A stretch of DNA of 50,425 bases from contig NZ_JARXAI010000043.1 in NCBI RefSeq assembly GCF_029865925.1, positions 1 to 50,425 on the forward strand, written 5' to 3'. This document shows positions 33,949 to 42,394 of this stretch, piece after piece. Position numbers and translations under genes: made by a program. Under the pieces are notes generated by a model that saw only the letters and a program-made list of their open reading frames with translations, ran no database searches and had not been told where the DNA came from. Position 1 is the first letter of the stretch; every line of letters begins with the position of its first letter. The DNA comes from Sphingorhabdus sp. (GTDB taxonomy: Bacteria > Pseudomonadota > Alphaproteobacteria > Sphingomonadales > Sphingomonadaceae).

Positions 33949-34227
33949 TTATTGCGAAGGCTCTGGCGGGCGCATTGCTGCCATAGCGGTTTTCAATTCT
34001 TCCAAAGAAATCTTGTCGTCTTTGTCCGCGTCGATAATTGGGAAATACTGAACCAATGGCCCTTGTGCTTCGTCCTTTGCGATGAAGCCGTCCTTGTTGG
34101 CGTCCATGAATGCCACAATCTGTTCTGGTTGTGGCGTGCCGCCGCTTGGCGGGGGCGGTGGGGCATCTTGCGCCATTACGGCGGGTGAAAGCAGGAGTGC
34201 CGACAAAAGGGCTAATGACTTCAGCAT
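33949..34227 (-). CDS. Small exported EF-hand protein
   Basis: 92-residue protein with a signal peptide (MLKSLALLSALLLSPAVMA, probable cleavage before QDAP) and a proline-rich linker. Two canonical EF-hand calcium loops follow: DANKDGFIAKDE (42-53) and DADKDDKISLEE (66-77). Both have Asp at positions 1, 3 and 5 or near equivalents and Glu at 12, so a paired calcium-binding lobe in the periplasm is likely. Role unknown. The ATG at 34227 is chosen because it gives the signal peptide; the longer frame runs back into the PhzF gene. Confidence 0.88.
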   Translation of the reverse strand: MLKSLALLSALLLSPAVMAQDAPPPPPSGGTPQPEQIVAFMDANKDGFIAKDEAQGPLVQYFPIIDADKDDKISLEELKTAMAAMRPPEPSQ

Positions 34228-34262
34228 GAATGATCCTTTAAACAATAGAATGTCGTTGATGG

Positions 34263-35060
34263 TCAGCGCAAGCTGAACACACCCTTTACTACCGTAAAAC
34301 AATGGCCTGACAACCAAACTCTGTCGCCCTCTAATTGGCAGCCCAAATATCCACCGCGCGCCGAAGCCTGATACGCGGTGAAATGGTCGCGGCCGAGCAC
34401 CGACGCCCAATAAGGCGCAATGACGGCATGCGCGCTGCCCGTGACGCTATCTTCATCAACACCTGCACCCGGGACGAAGACTCTGCTGACGATGTCGGTA
34501 TCTTCCCCGCGCGCCGTGGCGGTAAAGCTATCATCGCCCAGCGTTGCGAGCGCCTTCATATTGGGTTTGAGTGCCAATATTTCCGCTGCCGTAGCATATA
34601 CGAACATATTGTAGCTGTCGGGGTTGCTACGCATCGACAAGGGCTTGCCGCCCATCGCGGCCATCATTTCGGGATTATCGACCTGCTCGGTCGGAATGGC
34701 GGGTAACGCTACGGCATATCCATCACCTTCGCGTCGCACCTCTAACATGCCTGCCTTGCGTGTGCGCAGGGTCACGCGGTCAAGGGCAGGATTTTGGCTT
34801 AGGATGATATGCCCGCTTGCCAATGTCGCATGACCGCACAGGCGAATTTCTACGGCTGGCGTAAACCAGCGTAGTTCATAATCCGCTGCGCCAGTTTGAT
34901 CCGGCACGTAAAATGCGGTCTCGGCGAAATTATTCTCCTCGGCAATCGCCTGAAGCACATCGTCATCAAGCCATTGCGCAAGCGGCATGACTGCGGCCTG
35001 ATTGCCGGTGAACGGGCGGTCTGCAAATGCATCGACGTGAAAATAGGGCAGGTCAGTCAT
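34263..35060 (-). CDS. PhzF-family isomerase/epimerase-like protein
   Basis: Member of the PhzF (diaminopimelate-epimerase fold) family. Only true PhzF makes phenazines, and no other phenazine genes are here, so the reaction is unknown. Signs: FHVDAFADRPFTGNQAAVMPL at the start, the catalytic-glutamate region EENNFAETAFYV near 45, ELRWFTPAVEIRLCGHATLASGH, and the C-terminal half SRVFVPGAGVDEDSVTGSAHA followed by YQASARGGYLGC. The ATG at 35060 overlaps the end of the cation-efflux gene by 8 bases; an ATG four codons upstream (35072) is also possible. Confidence 0.9.
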   Translation of the reverse strand: MTDLPYFHVDAFADRPFTGNQAAVMPLAQWLDDDVLQAIAEENNFAETAFYVPDQTGAADYELRWFTPAVEIRLCGHATLASGHIILSQNPALDRVTLRTRKAGMLEVRREGDGYAVALPAIPTEQVDNPEMMAAMGGKPLSMRSNPDSYNMFVYATAAEILALKPNMKALATLGDDSFTATARGEDTDIVSRVFVPGAGVDEDSVTGSAHAVIAPYWASVLGRDHFTAYQASARGGYLGCQLEGDRVWLSGHCFTVVKGVFSLR

Positions 35061-36006
35061 GCGGATGGTCATGATGCTCGATAGTTTCCGAAGGCAAATA
35101 TCCCATTTCGTCTTTATGCCCCTCAGGATCGGGGTGAATGAGCACCTCCACGCCGGGGAATTCGTCCATCAATGCTTGTTCAACTTCATCCATGATTTGG
35201 TGCGCAGCTTCTACGGTCATGTTCGGGTCGACCCACACATGGAACTGGCAGAAATCATGCACGCCGCTTGAACGGGTCCGCATGTCGTGAATACCCCGCA
35301 ATTCGGGATGGCGAAGCGCGACCTCAATAAACCGTTGCCGTTTTTCCTGCGGCCATTCGCGGTCGAGCAATTGGTCAAGTGCTAGGCCTGCCGCGCGGTA
35401 AGCGCCCCACAGCAACCAAGCGGCAATCGCTAAACCGAATAGCGGGTCGGCCCCGCGCACATTCAGCATAGTGTCGAGCAGAATCGCGATGATCACCGCG
35501 ATATTGAGCAACAGATCGCTTTGATAATGGACATGGTCCGCCTGAATGGCGACAGATCCGGTTTTAAGGACCACATAGCGTTGATAGGCAAGTAAGCCCA
35601 AGGTCGTGATAATCGCGATGATGGAGACGCCGATGCCATATTCAGGATGGTCAGTTGGTGCTTGATCACCAAACCGCACAATGGCGCGCCATGCAATGAG
35701 AATGGCCGATACCGTTACCAATATGACCTGAAGCAATGCAGACAAGGCCTCCGCCTTGCCATGGCCGAAGCGGTGGTCGTCATCGGCTGGCATCGCGGCG
35801 TAGCGAACGCTAAATAACGTAAGCAATGACGCCAGCACATCAAAAGCTGTATCTGCCAGCGACCCCAATAAGGCAACCGAGCCTGTTTCGGCAGCTGCAA
35901 AGATTTTAAGTGCCAGCAGGAACAGAGCCATACTGACGCTGGCAATCGCTGCCTTTTTGGTCAGGTCACCATGTGCATGGTGATGGTGGTTATGGGCAAG
36001 GCTCAT
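35053..36006 (-). CDS. Cation diffusion facilitator family transporter (zinc/iron efflux)
   Basis: Inner-membrane CDF antiporter exporting divalent metals (Zn2+ or Fe2+ in the FieF branch). The N terminus is a histidine cluster (HNHHHHAHGD), and six transmembrane helices follow to about 215. The metal-site signature is SLADTAFDVLASL with DDDHRFGHGKAEAL near 85 and the second site HVHYQSDLLLN near 160. The cytosolic C-terminal domain (VHDFCQFHVWVDPNMTVEAAHQI) ends in another histidine run (HHDHPHD). The ATG at 36006 gives 317 residues; it is 11 bases after pdxH on the same strand. Confidence 0.93.
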   Translation of the reverse strand: MSLAHNHHHHAHGDLTKKAAIASVSMALFLLALKIFAAAETGSVALLGSLADTAFDVLASLLTLFSVRYAAMPADDDHRFGHGKAEALSALLQVILVTVSAILIAWRAIVRFGDQAPTDHPEYGIGVSIIAIITTLGLLAYQRYVVLKTGSVAIQADHVHYQSDLLLNIAVIIAILLDTMLNVRGADPLFGLAIAAWLLWGAYRAAGLALDQLLDREWPQEKRQRFIEVALRHPELRGIHDMRTRSSGVHDFCQFHVWVDPNMTVEAAHQIMDEVEQALMDEFPGVEVLIHPDPEGHKDEMGYLPSETIEHHDHPHD

Positions 36007-36016
36007 AGTGTATCCG

Positions 36017-36613
36017 TCACGGGAACAGCATTCCGGTTGTCCAGCCGTCGCCATCGCGTTCATATAACCAGCGTTCGTGCAGGCGAAATTCCCGGTCTTG
36101 CCAGAATTCGATCCGTTCCGGGTTCACCATCCAGCCGGACCAATGCGGCGGGCGCGGAATGTCCTGACCATCAAACCGGGCTTCCACTTCGGCGAAACGC
36201 GCTTCAAAGGTCGCGCGATCTGCAAGGGGGCGGGACTGGTCTGATGCCCATGCGCCAAGCTGCGAATTGCGGGAACGCGTTGCAAAATACGCGTCGGCTG
36301 TGGCGTCGTCGACCGGATTGGCCGCACCCTCAATGCGAATTTGCCGGCGAAGCGATTTCCAGTGAAACAGCAAGGCAACATGCCCATTGTCGGACAATTG
36401 CATGGCCTTGCGGCTTTCGAAGTTCGTGTAGAAAACGAACCCGCCATGCGTGCCGAGGTCGCGGCCATGCCCCTTCAACAACACCATGCGCACCGAAGGC
36501 TGGCCATCGGCGCCCGTGGTCGCCAATGCCATCGCGTTGGAGTCATTTAGTTCGGTGGTTCGCGCTTCGGCAAACCATGCGTCGAACAGGCTAAAGGGAT
36601 CGGGTCTTTCCAT
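36017..36613 (-). CDS. pdxH: Pyridoxamine 5'-phosphate oxidase
   Basis: FMN enzyme that oxidises pyridoxine and pyridoxamine phosphates to pyridoxal phosphate. The 198-residue sequence shows [21 protein letters not shown] (FMN binding), [40 protein letters not shown] and the C-terminal [18 protein letters not shown], all family segments in order. It heads a minus-strand group pdxH-CDF-phzF-like and is divergent from the ABA4-like gene across 51 bases. Confidence 0.96.
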   Translation of the reverse strand: MERPDPFSLFDAWFAEARTTELNDSNAMALATTGADGQPSVRMVLLKGHGRDLGTHGGFVFYTNFESRKAMQLSDNGHVALLFHWKSLRRQIRIEGAANPVDDATADAYFATRSRNSQLGAWASDQSRPLADRATFEARFAEVEARFDGQDIPRPPHWSGWMVNPERIEFWQDREFRLHERWLYERDGDGWTTGMLFP

Positions 36614-36664
36614 CGCTGATCAATAGGCTAGACTGATGCCGGTTAAAAGGGGCTAGACGATAAA

Positions 36665-37132
36665 ATGAACTGGGAAATGATATTCGGTGTCGCAAACGCA
36701 TGGGCTTTGCTTGGTTGGTTGGCCTTGGCGTTCGTGCCAAAGCGAGAGATTGTGGTGCCGATTGTATTTTTTGCAGACTCGGTCTTGCTCGCATGCCTAT
36801 ATGCGGGCCTTATCATTCCGTTGATGGCAGGTCTGATTTCGGATGGTGGACCAACTGGTCGTCCGGCGGCAGATTTCAGCAGCTTGGCAGGCGTTATGGC
36901 GCTTTTTGATTCCCCCGGCGGTGCGACCATCGGCTGGATTCATTATCTGGCCTTTGACCTGTTTGTCGGCACCTGGATTTCGCGCAATGCGGATAGGCAC
37001 AGGGTATCCCGTTGGTTTCAGATCCCGATATTGTTCTTTACCCTGATGGCAGGGCCGATTGGCTTGCTGCTCTATCTTCTGCTACGCCAGTTAAAGGGTG
37101 AAAAACCCGAAAATGCAGCGGTTCCAAGTTGA
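36665..37132 (+). CDS. ABA4-like (DUF4281) membrane protein
   Basis: Four-helix membrane protein of 155 residues. The closest family I recognise is DUF4281, the bacterial relatives of plant ABA4, a protein needed for neoxanthin synthesis. Signs are NWEMIFGVANAWALLGWLAL at the start, the central FDSPGGATIGWIHYLAFDLFVGTWISRNA, and the end MAGPIGLLLYLLLR. These match ABA4's conserved WxHYLAFDLFVG and GPxGLL. Whether it acts on carotenoids here is unknown; many sphingomonads make xanthophylls, but no carotenoid gene is in the window. Confidence 0.82.
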   Translation: MNWEMIFGVANAWALLGWLALAFVPKREIVVPIVFFADSVLLACLYAGLIIPLMAGLISDGGPTGRPAADFSSLAGVMALFDSPGGATIGWIHYLAFDLFVGTWISRNADRHRVSRWFQIPILFFTLMAGPIGLLLYLLLRQLKGEKPENAAVPS

Positions 37133-37187
37133 CTCCCGGCACTGTAATACCAATGTAAGACGGATAGTTTGAGTAACAGGGACAAGA

Positions 37188-38111
37188 ATGGCAGATCCTT
37201 ATTCCATATTAGGTGTGTCCAAAGGGGCGGACGAAAAGGCGATTAAGATCGCCTATCGCAAGCTGGCAAAGGAATTGCACCCCGACAAGAACAAGGACAA
37301 TTCGAAAGCGTCGGATCGGTTTAGCGAAGTCACGCAAGCCTATGACCTTTTGTCCGATGCCAAAAAACGCGGCCAATATGATCGCGGTGAGATTGACGAA
37401 AATGGACAGCCACGTTTTGCTGGCAACCCGTTTGGTGGCGGTGGTGGCTACAGCCAAGGCGGCCCAAATGGTGGCAATTTCGACTTCGGCAGCGGCGGAA
37501 TTGACCTTGGCGATATTTTCGATGGCCTGTTTGGTGGCGGCGGGGCACGCCCCGGCGGTGGTCCCGGACCCCGCCCGCAACATGCTCCCCCACCCAAAGG
37601 CGCAAATATTGCCTATGAACATCTCGTATCGTTCACAGACGCCGCAACGCTTGCACCGCAGCGCATCCTGCTGGGCGATGGGAAGACGGTGGAGTTCAAA
37701 CTGCCCGCTGGCATCGTGGCCGGACAGCAAATCCGCATCCCCGGCCGTGGGCAAGCCGGACCCGGTGGCAATGGCGATGCGATGGTAACGCTTAAGCTAG
37801 GCAAACATCCGGACCTGGTCCGCGACGGCGATAACATCCGCATTGACCTTCCGATTTCGCTGAAAGAGGCGGTGGTAGGCAGCAAGGTTAAGGTGCCAAC
37901 CGTTGATGGCGCAGTCATGCTCACGGTTCCACCGCGTACCAATTCCGGCGCAGTGTTGCGTATCAAGGGGCGTGGTTTCACAGCCAAGACAGGCGCGCGG
38001 GGTGATCAACTGGTGACGTTGATGATCCATTTGCCGACCGATCCTGCGGAACTAGAACGGCTGAGCGGTGGTCTTTCGGACAGTTCTGTCCGGGAGAATA
38101 TGGGTGTCTGA
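37188..38111 (+). CDS. DnaJ-family co-chaperone (J domain plus C-terminal domains, no zinc finger)
   Basis: Hsp40 of the CbpA / class B type that stimulates DnaK and delivers clients. The J domain covers 1-70 with HPD at 31-33 and the DRGEIDENG exit. A glycine/phenylalanine-rich region runs to about 150 (FGGGGGYSQGGPNGG). The two beta-barrel client-binding domains follow (GIVAGQQIRIPGRGQAGPGG, KLGKHPDLVRDGDNI, PISLKEAVVGSKVKVPTVDG). No CxxCxGxG repeats are seen, so it is not canonical DnaJ. 307 residues. GGGACAAGA lies upstream, and the end overlaps the next gene by 8 bases. Confidence 0.92.
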   Translation: MADPYSILGVSKGADEKAIKIAYRKLAKELHPDKNKDNSKASDRFSEVTQAYDLLSDAKKRGQYDRGEIDENGQPRFAGNPFGGGGGYSQGGPNGGNFDFGSGGIDLGDIFDGLFGGGGARPGGGPGPRPQHAPPPKGANIAYEHLVSFTDAATLAPQRILLGDGKTVEFKLPAGIVAGQQIRIPGRGQAGPGGNGDAMVTLKLGKHPDLVRDGDNIRIDLPISLKEAVVGSKVKVPTVDGAVMLTVPPRTNSGAVLRIKGRGFTAKTGARGDQLVTLMIHLPTDPAELERLSGGLSDSSVRENMGV

Positions 38112-39066
38112 AATTTCGCCTTTGTCACCGGAGGCGCGCGCGCACCTTCCGGCGGCAAAACACGCCGATGAAAGCGAAGCCAAATGGTTCGCGCGCCTTG
38201 GCCGTCCGCGTCAGATCATTGAAGTGGTCAAGCGTGTGGGCGTCGGTGTGTATAGCGATGGGTTCATTCACGCAGGCAACTTTGCGTATCTCTCGTTGGT
38301 GTCGCTGTTTGCATTTTGCATTGTCGCGGCGGCCATCGCAGGCGCATTCGGACAGACTGAGTCGGGCCTTGCGCTTATCGCAGCATTTTTCAAGACGGTC
38401 CCGCAAAGTGTATCAGTTGCCTTGCACGAACCGATCGAAGCCGCCATGAAAGCGCGCTCTGGGCCATTATTGTGGTTGAGCGCCGCCGTCAGCCTTTGGA
38501 CCGCAGCGAGCCTTATCGAGACCTTCCGCGACGTTTTGTATCGCTCCTACGGCGCAATGCCAAGCCGCGCATTTTGGCATTATCGCCTTGGGTCGCTTGG
38601 GGCGATTATCGCTTCGGTCGTGCTCGCGATGATTGCATTTTCGGCGCAGGTTCTGGTGACTGCGGCTGAGGATTTTGTGTATCGCTTCATTCCTGAGGCG
38701 CAGACTGTTTCAAGCTATTTTGCGTGGGGACGCATCATTCCTTTCATTGCATTATTCGTGGCAATTTACGTAATTTTTGTAAGTCTAACGCCCTCCAAAT
38801 ATCGATCCCCCGACTTTCCAAAATGGCCAGGGCCAGCCTTGGTCAGTATTTGGTGGCTTGGACTGACCGCCTTATTACCTCTATTTCTATCCAGCGTCAG
38901 CAACTACGACCTTACATATGGCAGCTTGGCCGGGGTTATGGTCGCGCTGATTTTCTTTTATCTTATAGGGCTTGGAATGGTGACTGGCGCGCAGTTGAAC
39001 GCGGCGCTGGCCAACGCACATGAAAATGGACTAAAGGATGTGCGAGAGTTTTTACCTGACGAATGA
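38104..39066 (+). CDS. YihY/BrkB (UPF0761) family inner-membrane protein
   Basis: Multi-pass membrane protein of the YihY/virulence factor BrkB family, once misnamed ribonuclease BN; function unsettled. It has about six helices between 60 and 310. Family segments are GFIHAGNFAYLSLVSLFAFCIV, LWLSAAVSLWTAASLIETFRDVLYRSYG and YGSLAGVMVALIFFYLIGLGMVTGAQLNA. I use the GTG at 38104, which has GGGAG 7 bases upstream and overlaps the J-domain gene by 8 bases; an earlier TTG at 38068 is less likely. It is 7 bases before fabI. Confidence 0.9.
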   Translation: MSEISPLSPEARAHLPAAKHADESEAKWFARLGRPRQIIEVVKRVGVGVYSDGFIHAGNFAYLSLVSLFAFCIVAAAIAGAFGQTESGLALIAAFFKTVPQSVSVALHEPIEAAMKARSGPLLWLSAAVSLWTAASLIETFRDVLYRSYGAMPSRAFWHYRLGSLGAIIASVVLAMIAFSAQVLVTAAEDFVYRFIPEAQTVSSYFAWGRIIPFIALFVAIYVIFVSLTPSKYRSPDFPKWPGPALVSIWWLGLTALLPLFLSSVSNYDLTYGSLAGVMVALIFFYLIGLGMVTGAQLNAALANAHENGLKDVREFLPDE

Positions 39067-39073
39067 GGATATT

Positions 39074-39901
39074 ATGACCGGATTGATGGCTGGCAAACGT
39101 GGGCTGATTATGGGGCTTGCCAATGACAAGTCGCTTGCATGGGGCATTGCGAAGCGCTTGCACGCAGAAGGGGCCGAATTGGCCTTTAGCTATCAGGGCG
39201 AAGTGATGGAAAAGCGGGTGCGGCCATTGGCGGCGCAGCTGGGTTGCGATTTCCTGATTGATTGCGATGTGGCCGACATGGCCAATCTTGACCGCGCGTT
39301 TGAAACGCTCGCCGACAAATGGCCAACCATCGATTTTGTGGTGCACGCGATTGGCTTCACCAATAAAGAGGCACTGCGCGGCAAATATTATGAGGTTGGC
39401 CTTGAGGACTTCCTGATGACCATGAATATCAGCGTCTACAGCTTCACCGCCGTTGCCCAGCGCGCTGCCGCAATGATGAAGCCGCTTGATCCCGAAACCG
39501 GCGAAGGCGGTGGTTCGCTTCTGACCCTGAGTTATTATGGCGCTGAAAAGGTCATGCCGCATTATAACGTCATGGGCGTTGCAAAGGCTGCGCTGGAAAC
39601 GTCAGTCAAATATCTGGCCAATGACGTCGGCCCGCAGGGCATTCGCGTCAACGCCATCTCCGCTGGTCCAATTAAGACGCTGGCGGCGTCCGGCATTGGG
39701 GACTTCCGCTACATCCTGAAATGGAATGAACTGAACACGCCGCTGCGCCGCAATGTCACGATTGATGACGTTGGGTCATCTGCGCTCTACTTCCTGTCCG
39801 ACCTTGCGGCGGGCGTCACAGGCGAAATTCACCATGTCGATGCAGGCTATCACACCGTCGGCATGAAGCAGGAGGATGCTCCTGATATCAGCACGCTCTG
39901 A
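39074..39901 (+). CDS. fabI: Enoyl-[acyl-carrier-protein] reductase (NADH), FabI
   Basis: Short-chain dehydrogenase that performs the last reduction of each fatty-acid elongation cycle; it is the triclosan target. The cofactor loop is GLIMGLANDKSLAWGIAKR near 10-28, the substrate loop DFVVHAIGFTNKEALRG follows near 90, and the catalytic Tyr164 and Lys171 sit in HYNVMGVAK with FabI spacing. ISAGPIKTLAASGI follows. 275 residues from the ATG at 39074, with GAGGAT upstream. It forms an apparent operon J-domain / YihY / fabI and precedes aroC by 50 bases. Confidence 0.96.
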   Translation: MTGLMAGKRGLIMGLANDKSLAWGIAKRLHAEGAELAFSYQGEVMEKRVRPLAAQLGCDFLIDCDVADMANLDRAFETLADKWPTIDFVVHAIGFTNKEALRGKYYEVGLEDFLMTMNISVYSFTAVAQRAAAMMKPLDPETGEGGGSLLTLSYYGAEKVMPHYNVMGVAKAALETSVKYLANDVGPQGIRVNAISAGPIKTLAASGIGDFRYILKWNELNTPLRRNVTIDDVGSSALYFLSDLAAGVTGEIHHVDAGYHTVGMKQEDAPDISTL

Positions 39902-39951
39902 TCTTCGAAGAGCATAGCGTTCGGGGCAATTGAAGAAAACGGAAACAGTAT

Positions 39952-41028
39952 ATGAGCTTTAACACTTTTGGCCGCGTGTTCCGTTTTTCGACATGGGGCG
40001 AATCCCATGGCCCGGCGCTTGGCGCTTTGGTCGATGGTTGCCCTCCGGGTCTTGTATTGTCCGAGGCGGATATTCAGCCGTTTCTCGACAAGCGCCGCCC
40101 TGGTACGTCGCGATTTACCACACAGCGGCAGGAACCGGATGCCGTGCGCATATTATCCGGCGTGTTTGAAGGCCGCACCACAGGTACACCGATTTCGTTG
40201 ATGATCGAAAATGTTGACCAAAGGTCAAAGGATTATTCCGACGTGGCCAAGGCCTATCGCCCTGGGCATGCGGATTACAGCTATGATGCCAAATATGGCT
40301 TTCGCGATTATCGCGGTGGTGGCCGGTCAAGCGCGCGGGAAACCGCTGCGCGCGTGGCGGCGGGCGCTGTCGCGCGTGCCGTCATACCGGATGTGGAAAT
40401 CATGGCCTATGTCTCTGAAATCGGTGGCGACGCGATTAATCGCGACAATTTTGAAGCAGCGCAGATAACACAGAATCCCTTCTTTTGCCCAGATGAAGCC
40501 GCGGCTGGTCGCTGGGAAAAAATGGTAGACGAGGCGCGCAAGGCTGGCTCCTCGCTTGGCGCGGTTATCGAATGCGTTGCCACGGGCGTTCCCCCCGGTT
40601 GGGGCGCGCCGCTCTATGCCAAGCTCGACAGCGAGCTCGCGTCGGCAATGATGAGCATCAACGCGGTAAAAGGCGTGGAGATCGGTGCAGGCTTTGGCGC
40701 AGCGCGTTTGCGCGGTGAGGAAAATGCGGACCGGATGCGCCCTGCTGCTGAAGGGTCGAACCATCCGGAGTTTATGGCGAATAACGCCGGCGGTATCGCA
40801 GGCGGTATTTCAACGGGGCAACCTGTATTGGTGCGCGTGGCGTTCAAACCAACGTCATCCATCCTCACGCCAGTTGAAACGGTGACGCGTGATGGCGATG
40901 CCACGGACATTGTCACCAAGGGCCGCCATGACCCTTGCGTAGGCATCAGGGGCACGCCCGTGGTCGAGGCGATGATGGCGCTGGTGCTTGCCGACCAGAA
41001 GCTGCTGCACCGCGCGCAATGCGGCTAG
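39952..41028 (+). CDS. aroC: Chorismate synthase
   Basis: Converts EPSP to chorismate with reduced FMN, the last step of the shikimate pathway. Full length at 358 residues: start [24 protein letters not shown], the FMN/EPSP segment [37 protein letters not shown], and the C-terminal [24 protein letters not shown] and [19 protein letters not shown]. It is 6 bases from the converging GST gene, with no visible hairpin between them. Confidence 0.97.
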   Translation: MSFNTFGRVFRFSTWGESHGPALGALVDGCPPGLVLSEADIQPFLDKRRPGTSRFTTQRQEPDAVRILSGVFEGRTTGTPISLMIENVDQRSKDYSDVAKAYRPGHADYSYDAKYGFRDYRGGGRSSARETAARVAAGAVARAVIPDVEIMAYVSEIGGDAINRDNFEAAQITQNPFFCPDEAAAGRWEKMVDEARKAGSSLGAVIECVATGVPPGWGAPLYAKLDSELASAMMSINAVKGVEIGAGFGAARLRGEENADRMRPAAEGSNHPEFMANNAGGIAGGISTGQPVLVRVAFKPTSSILTPVETVTRDGDATDIVTKGRHDPCVGIRGTPVVEAMMALVLADQKLLHRAQCG

Positions 41029-41034
41029 ACGCAA

Positions 41035-41703
41035 CTATGTAAAGGCGCGTTCGATGCGTTCTATCGTCCACGGCTCTTCGGCCGCGGCGGCATACCATTG
41101 TTCCATCCATGGATGCGTCATGATGGCTTCAGCATAAGCTTGCGCAAAGCCGGGTAGGTTGAAGCCATAGGTCACAAACCGCGTGACCACAGGCGCAAGC
41201 ATGATGTCAGCCGCGCTAAAGGTGCCGAACAGATAAGGCCCATCCTTGCCAAAGCGTGATCGCGCCTCCGCCCATGTTTGCAATATGCGGATTGCGTCGG
41301 CGCGGGTTTCTTCGGACAGCGTTACCTCAGTGAAGGTCTTGCGCGTATTCATCGGGCATTCGCGGCGCAACGACATGTAGCCCGAATGCATTTCCGCCGC
41401 CATGGACCGCGCCATGCCGCGCGCGACAGGTTCCTTGGGCCAATAACGGTCACGCCCGACCTTGTCGGCGAAATAATCGATTATCGCGAGGCTGTCCCAG
41501 ACCACCGCCTCTCCATCCCACAAGATTGGCACCTTGCCCGACGATGGCGCAAGGTCTGCCTGACGCTGGCGTTGTTCCCAGTTCGGCGCAAACAAAGGCA
41601 CGATGACCTCTTCAAAATGCAGGCCAGATTGCTTAGCCGCAAGCCAGCCGCGCAGCGACCAGCTTGAATAGGCTTTGTTTCCAATGATCAGTTTCAAGGT
41701 CAT
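41035..41703 (-). CDS. Glutathione S-transferase family protein
   Basis: Cytosolic GST-fold protein of 222 residues. The thioredoxin-like N domain starts MTLKLIIGNKAYSSWSLRGWLAA, where the serine in YSSWS is the likely glutathione-activating residue. The glutathione-gamma-glutamyl site is SGKVPILWDGEAVVWDSLAIIDYFAD. The helical C domain follows and contains FGKDGPYLFGTFSAADIMLAPVV, the N-capping box of GSTs. Substrate unknown. It is single, between converging aroC and the ysxC end of the rpmH cluster. Confidence 0.92.
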   Translation of the reverse strand: MTLKLIIGNKAYSSWSLRGWLAAKQSGLHFEEVIVPLFAPNWEQRQRQADLAPSSGKVPILWDGEAVVWDSLAIIDYFADKVGRDRYWPKEPVARGMARSMAAEMHSGYMSLRRECPMNTRKTFTEVTLSEETRADAIRILQTWAEARSRFGKDGPYLFGTFSAADIMLAPVVTRFVTYGFNLPGFAQAYAEAIMTHPWMEQWYAAAAEEPWTIERIERAFT

Positions 41704-41773
41704 GCGACCTTTAATGGCTTCTGTTTGCGATTGTGTCTAGGGGGCAGAAAAGCAAAGCCTTCGCGCACTTTAT

Positions 41774-42394
41774 CTAAGACGTCACAGCTTCCAATACCGC
41801 CGCACGCAGTTCTTCGATGCCGCCGCGCTTTTCGGCTGAGGTCACCGACAGATCCGGATAAGCGGCGACATGCTTGCGCAGCTTTGTCATCGTATCGGTT
41901 TCGACATCCGCAAGGTCGCTGGCTTTGATCTTGTCAGTTTTGGTCAGCACGATGCGATAGCTTATTGCCGCTTTATCGAGCATCGACATGATGTCGTGGT
42001 CGACCTCCTTAATGCCGTGGCGACTGTCGATGAGAACGAACACGCGTTTCAACACCACGCGGCCGCGCAAATAATCGTTAATCAAATACCGCCACTGCTG
42101 CACGGTCTTGATCGGCGCCTTGGCATAGCCATAGCCCGGCATGTCCACGATGCGAAACACCGCAGGGTCGCCCACGTCAAAGAAGTTAAGCTCCTGCGTG
42201 CGACCCGGCGTATTGGACGCACGCGCCAGATTGTTGCGGTTGACAAGCGCGTTGATCAGGCTCGACTTGCCGACATTTGACCGGCCAGCAAACGCGATTT
42301 CCGGCACCGTTGGTTCGGGCAGAAATTCAAGTTTAGGCGCGGATTTCAGGAAGCTTATGGGCCCTGAAAAGATTTTGGTCGTCGTTTCGGTCAC
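41774..42394 (-). CDS. ysxC: Ribosome biogenesis GTP-binding protein YsxC/EngB
   Basis: Essential-type GTPase for 50S subunit assembly, also called YihA or EngB. 206 residues with G1 [10 protein letters not shown] (37-46), G2 around Thr in NTPGRT, G3 DMPGYGYA, G4 TKTDK near 155 and G5 SAEKRGG. The ATG overlaps the yidC stop (ATGA), so this is the last gene of the rpmH-rnpA-yidD-yidC-ysxC cluster. Confidence 0.96.
   Translation of the reverse strand: MTETTTKIFSGPISFLKSAPKLEFLPEPTVPEIAFAGRSNVGKSSLINALVNRNNLARASNTPGRTQELNFFDVGDPAVFRIVDMPGYGYAKAPIKTVQQWRYLINDYLRGRVVLKRVFVLIDSRHGIKEVDHDIMSMLDKAAISYRIVLTKTDKIKASDLADVETDTMTKLRKHVAAYPDLSVTSAEKRGGIEELRAAVLEAVTS

Noticed and set aside
34263-35060. Phenazine biosynthesis locus
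   Set aside because: A PhzF-family protein alone is common in bacteria that make no phenazines; no other phz gene is nearby.
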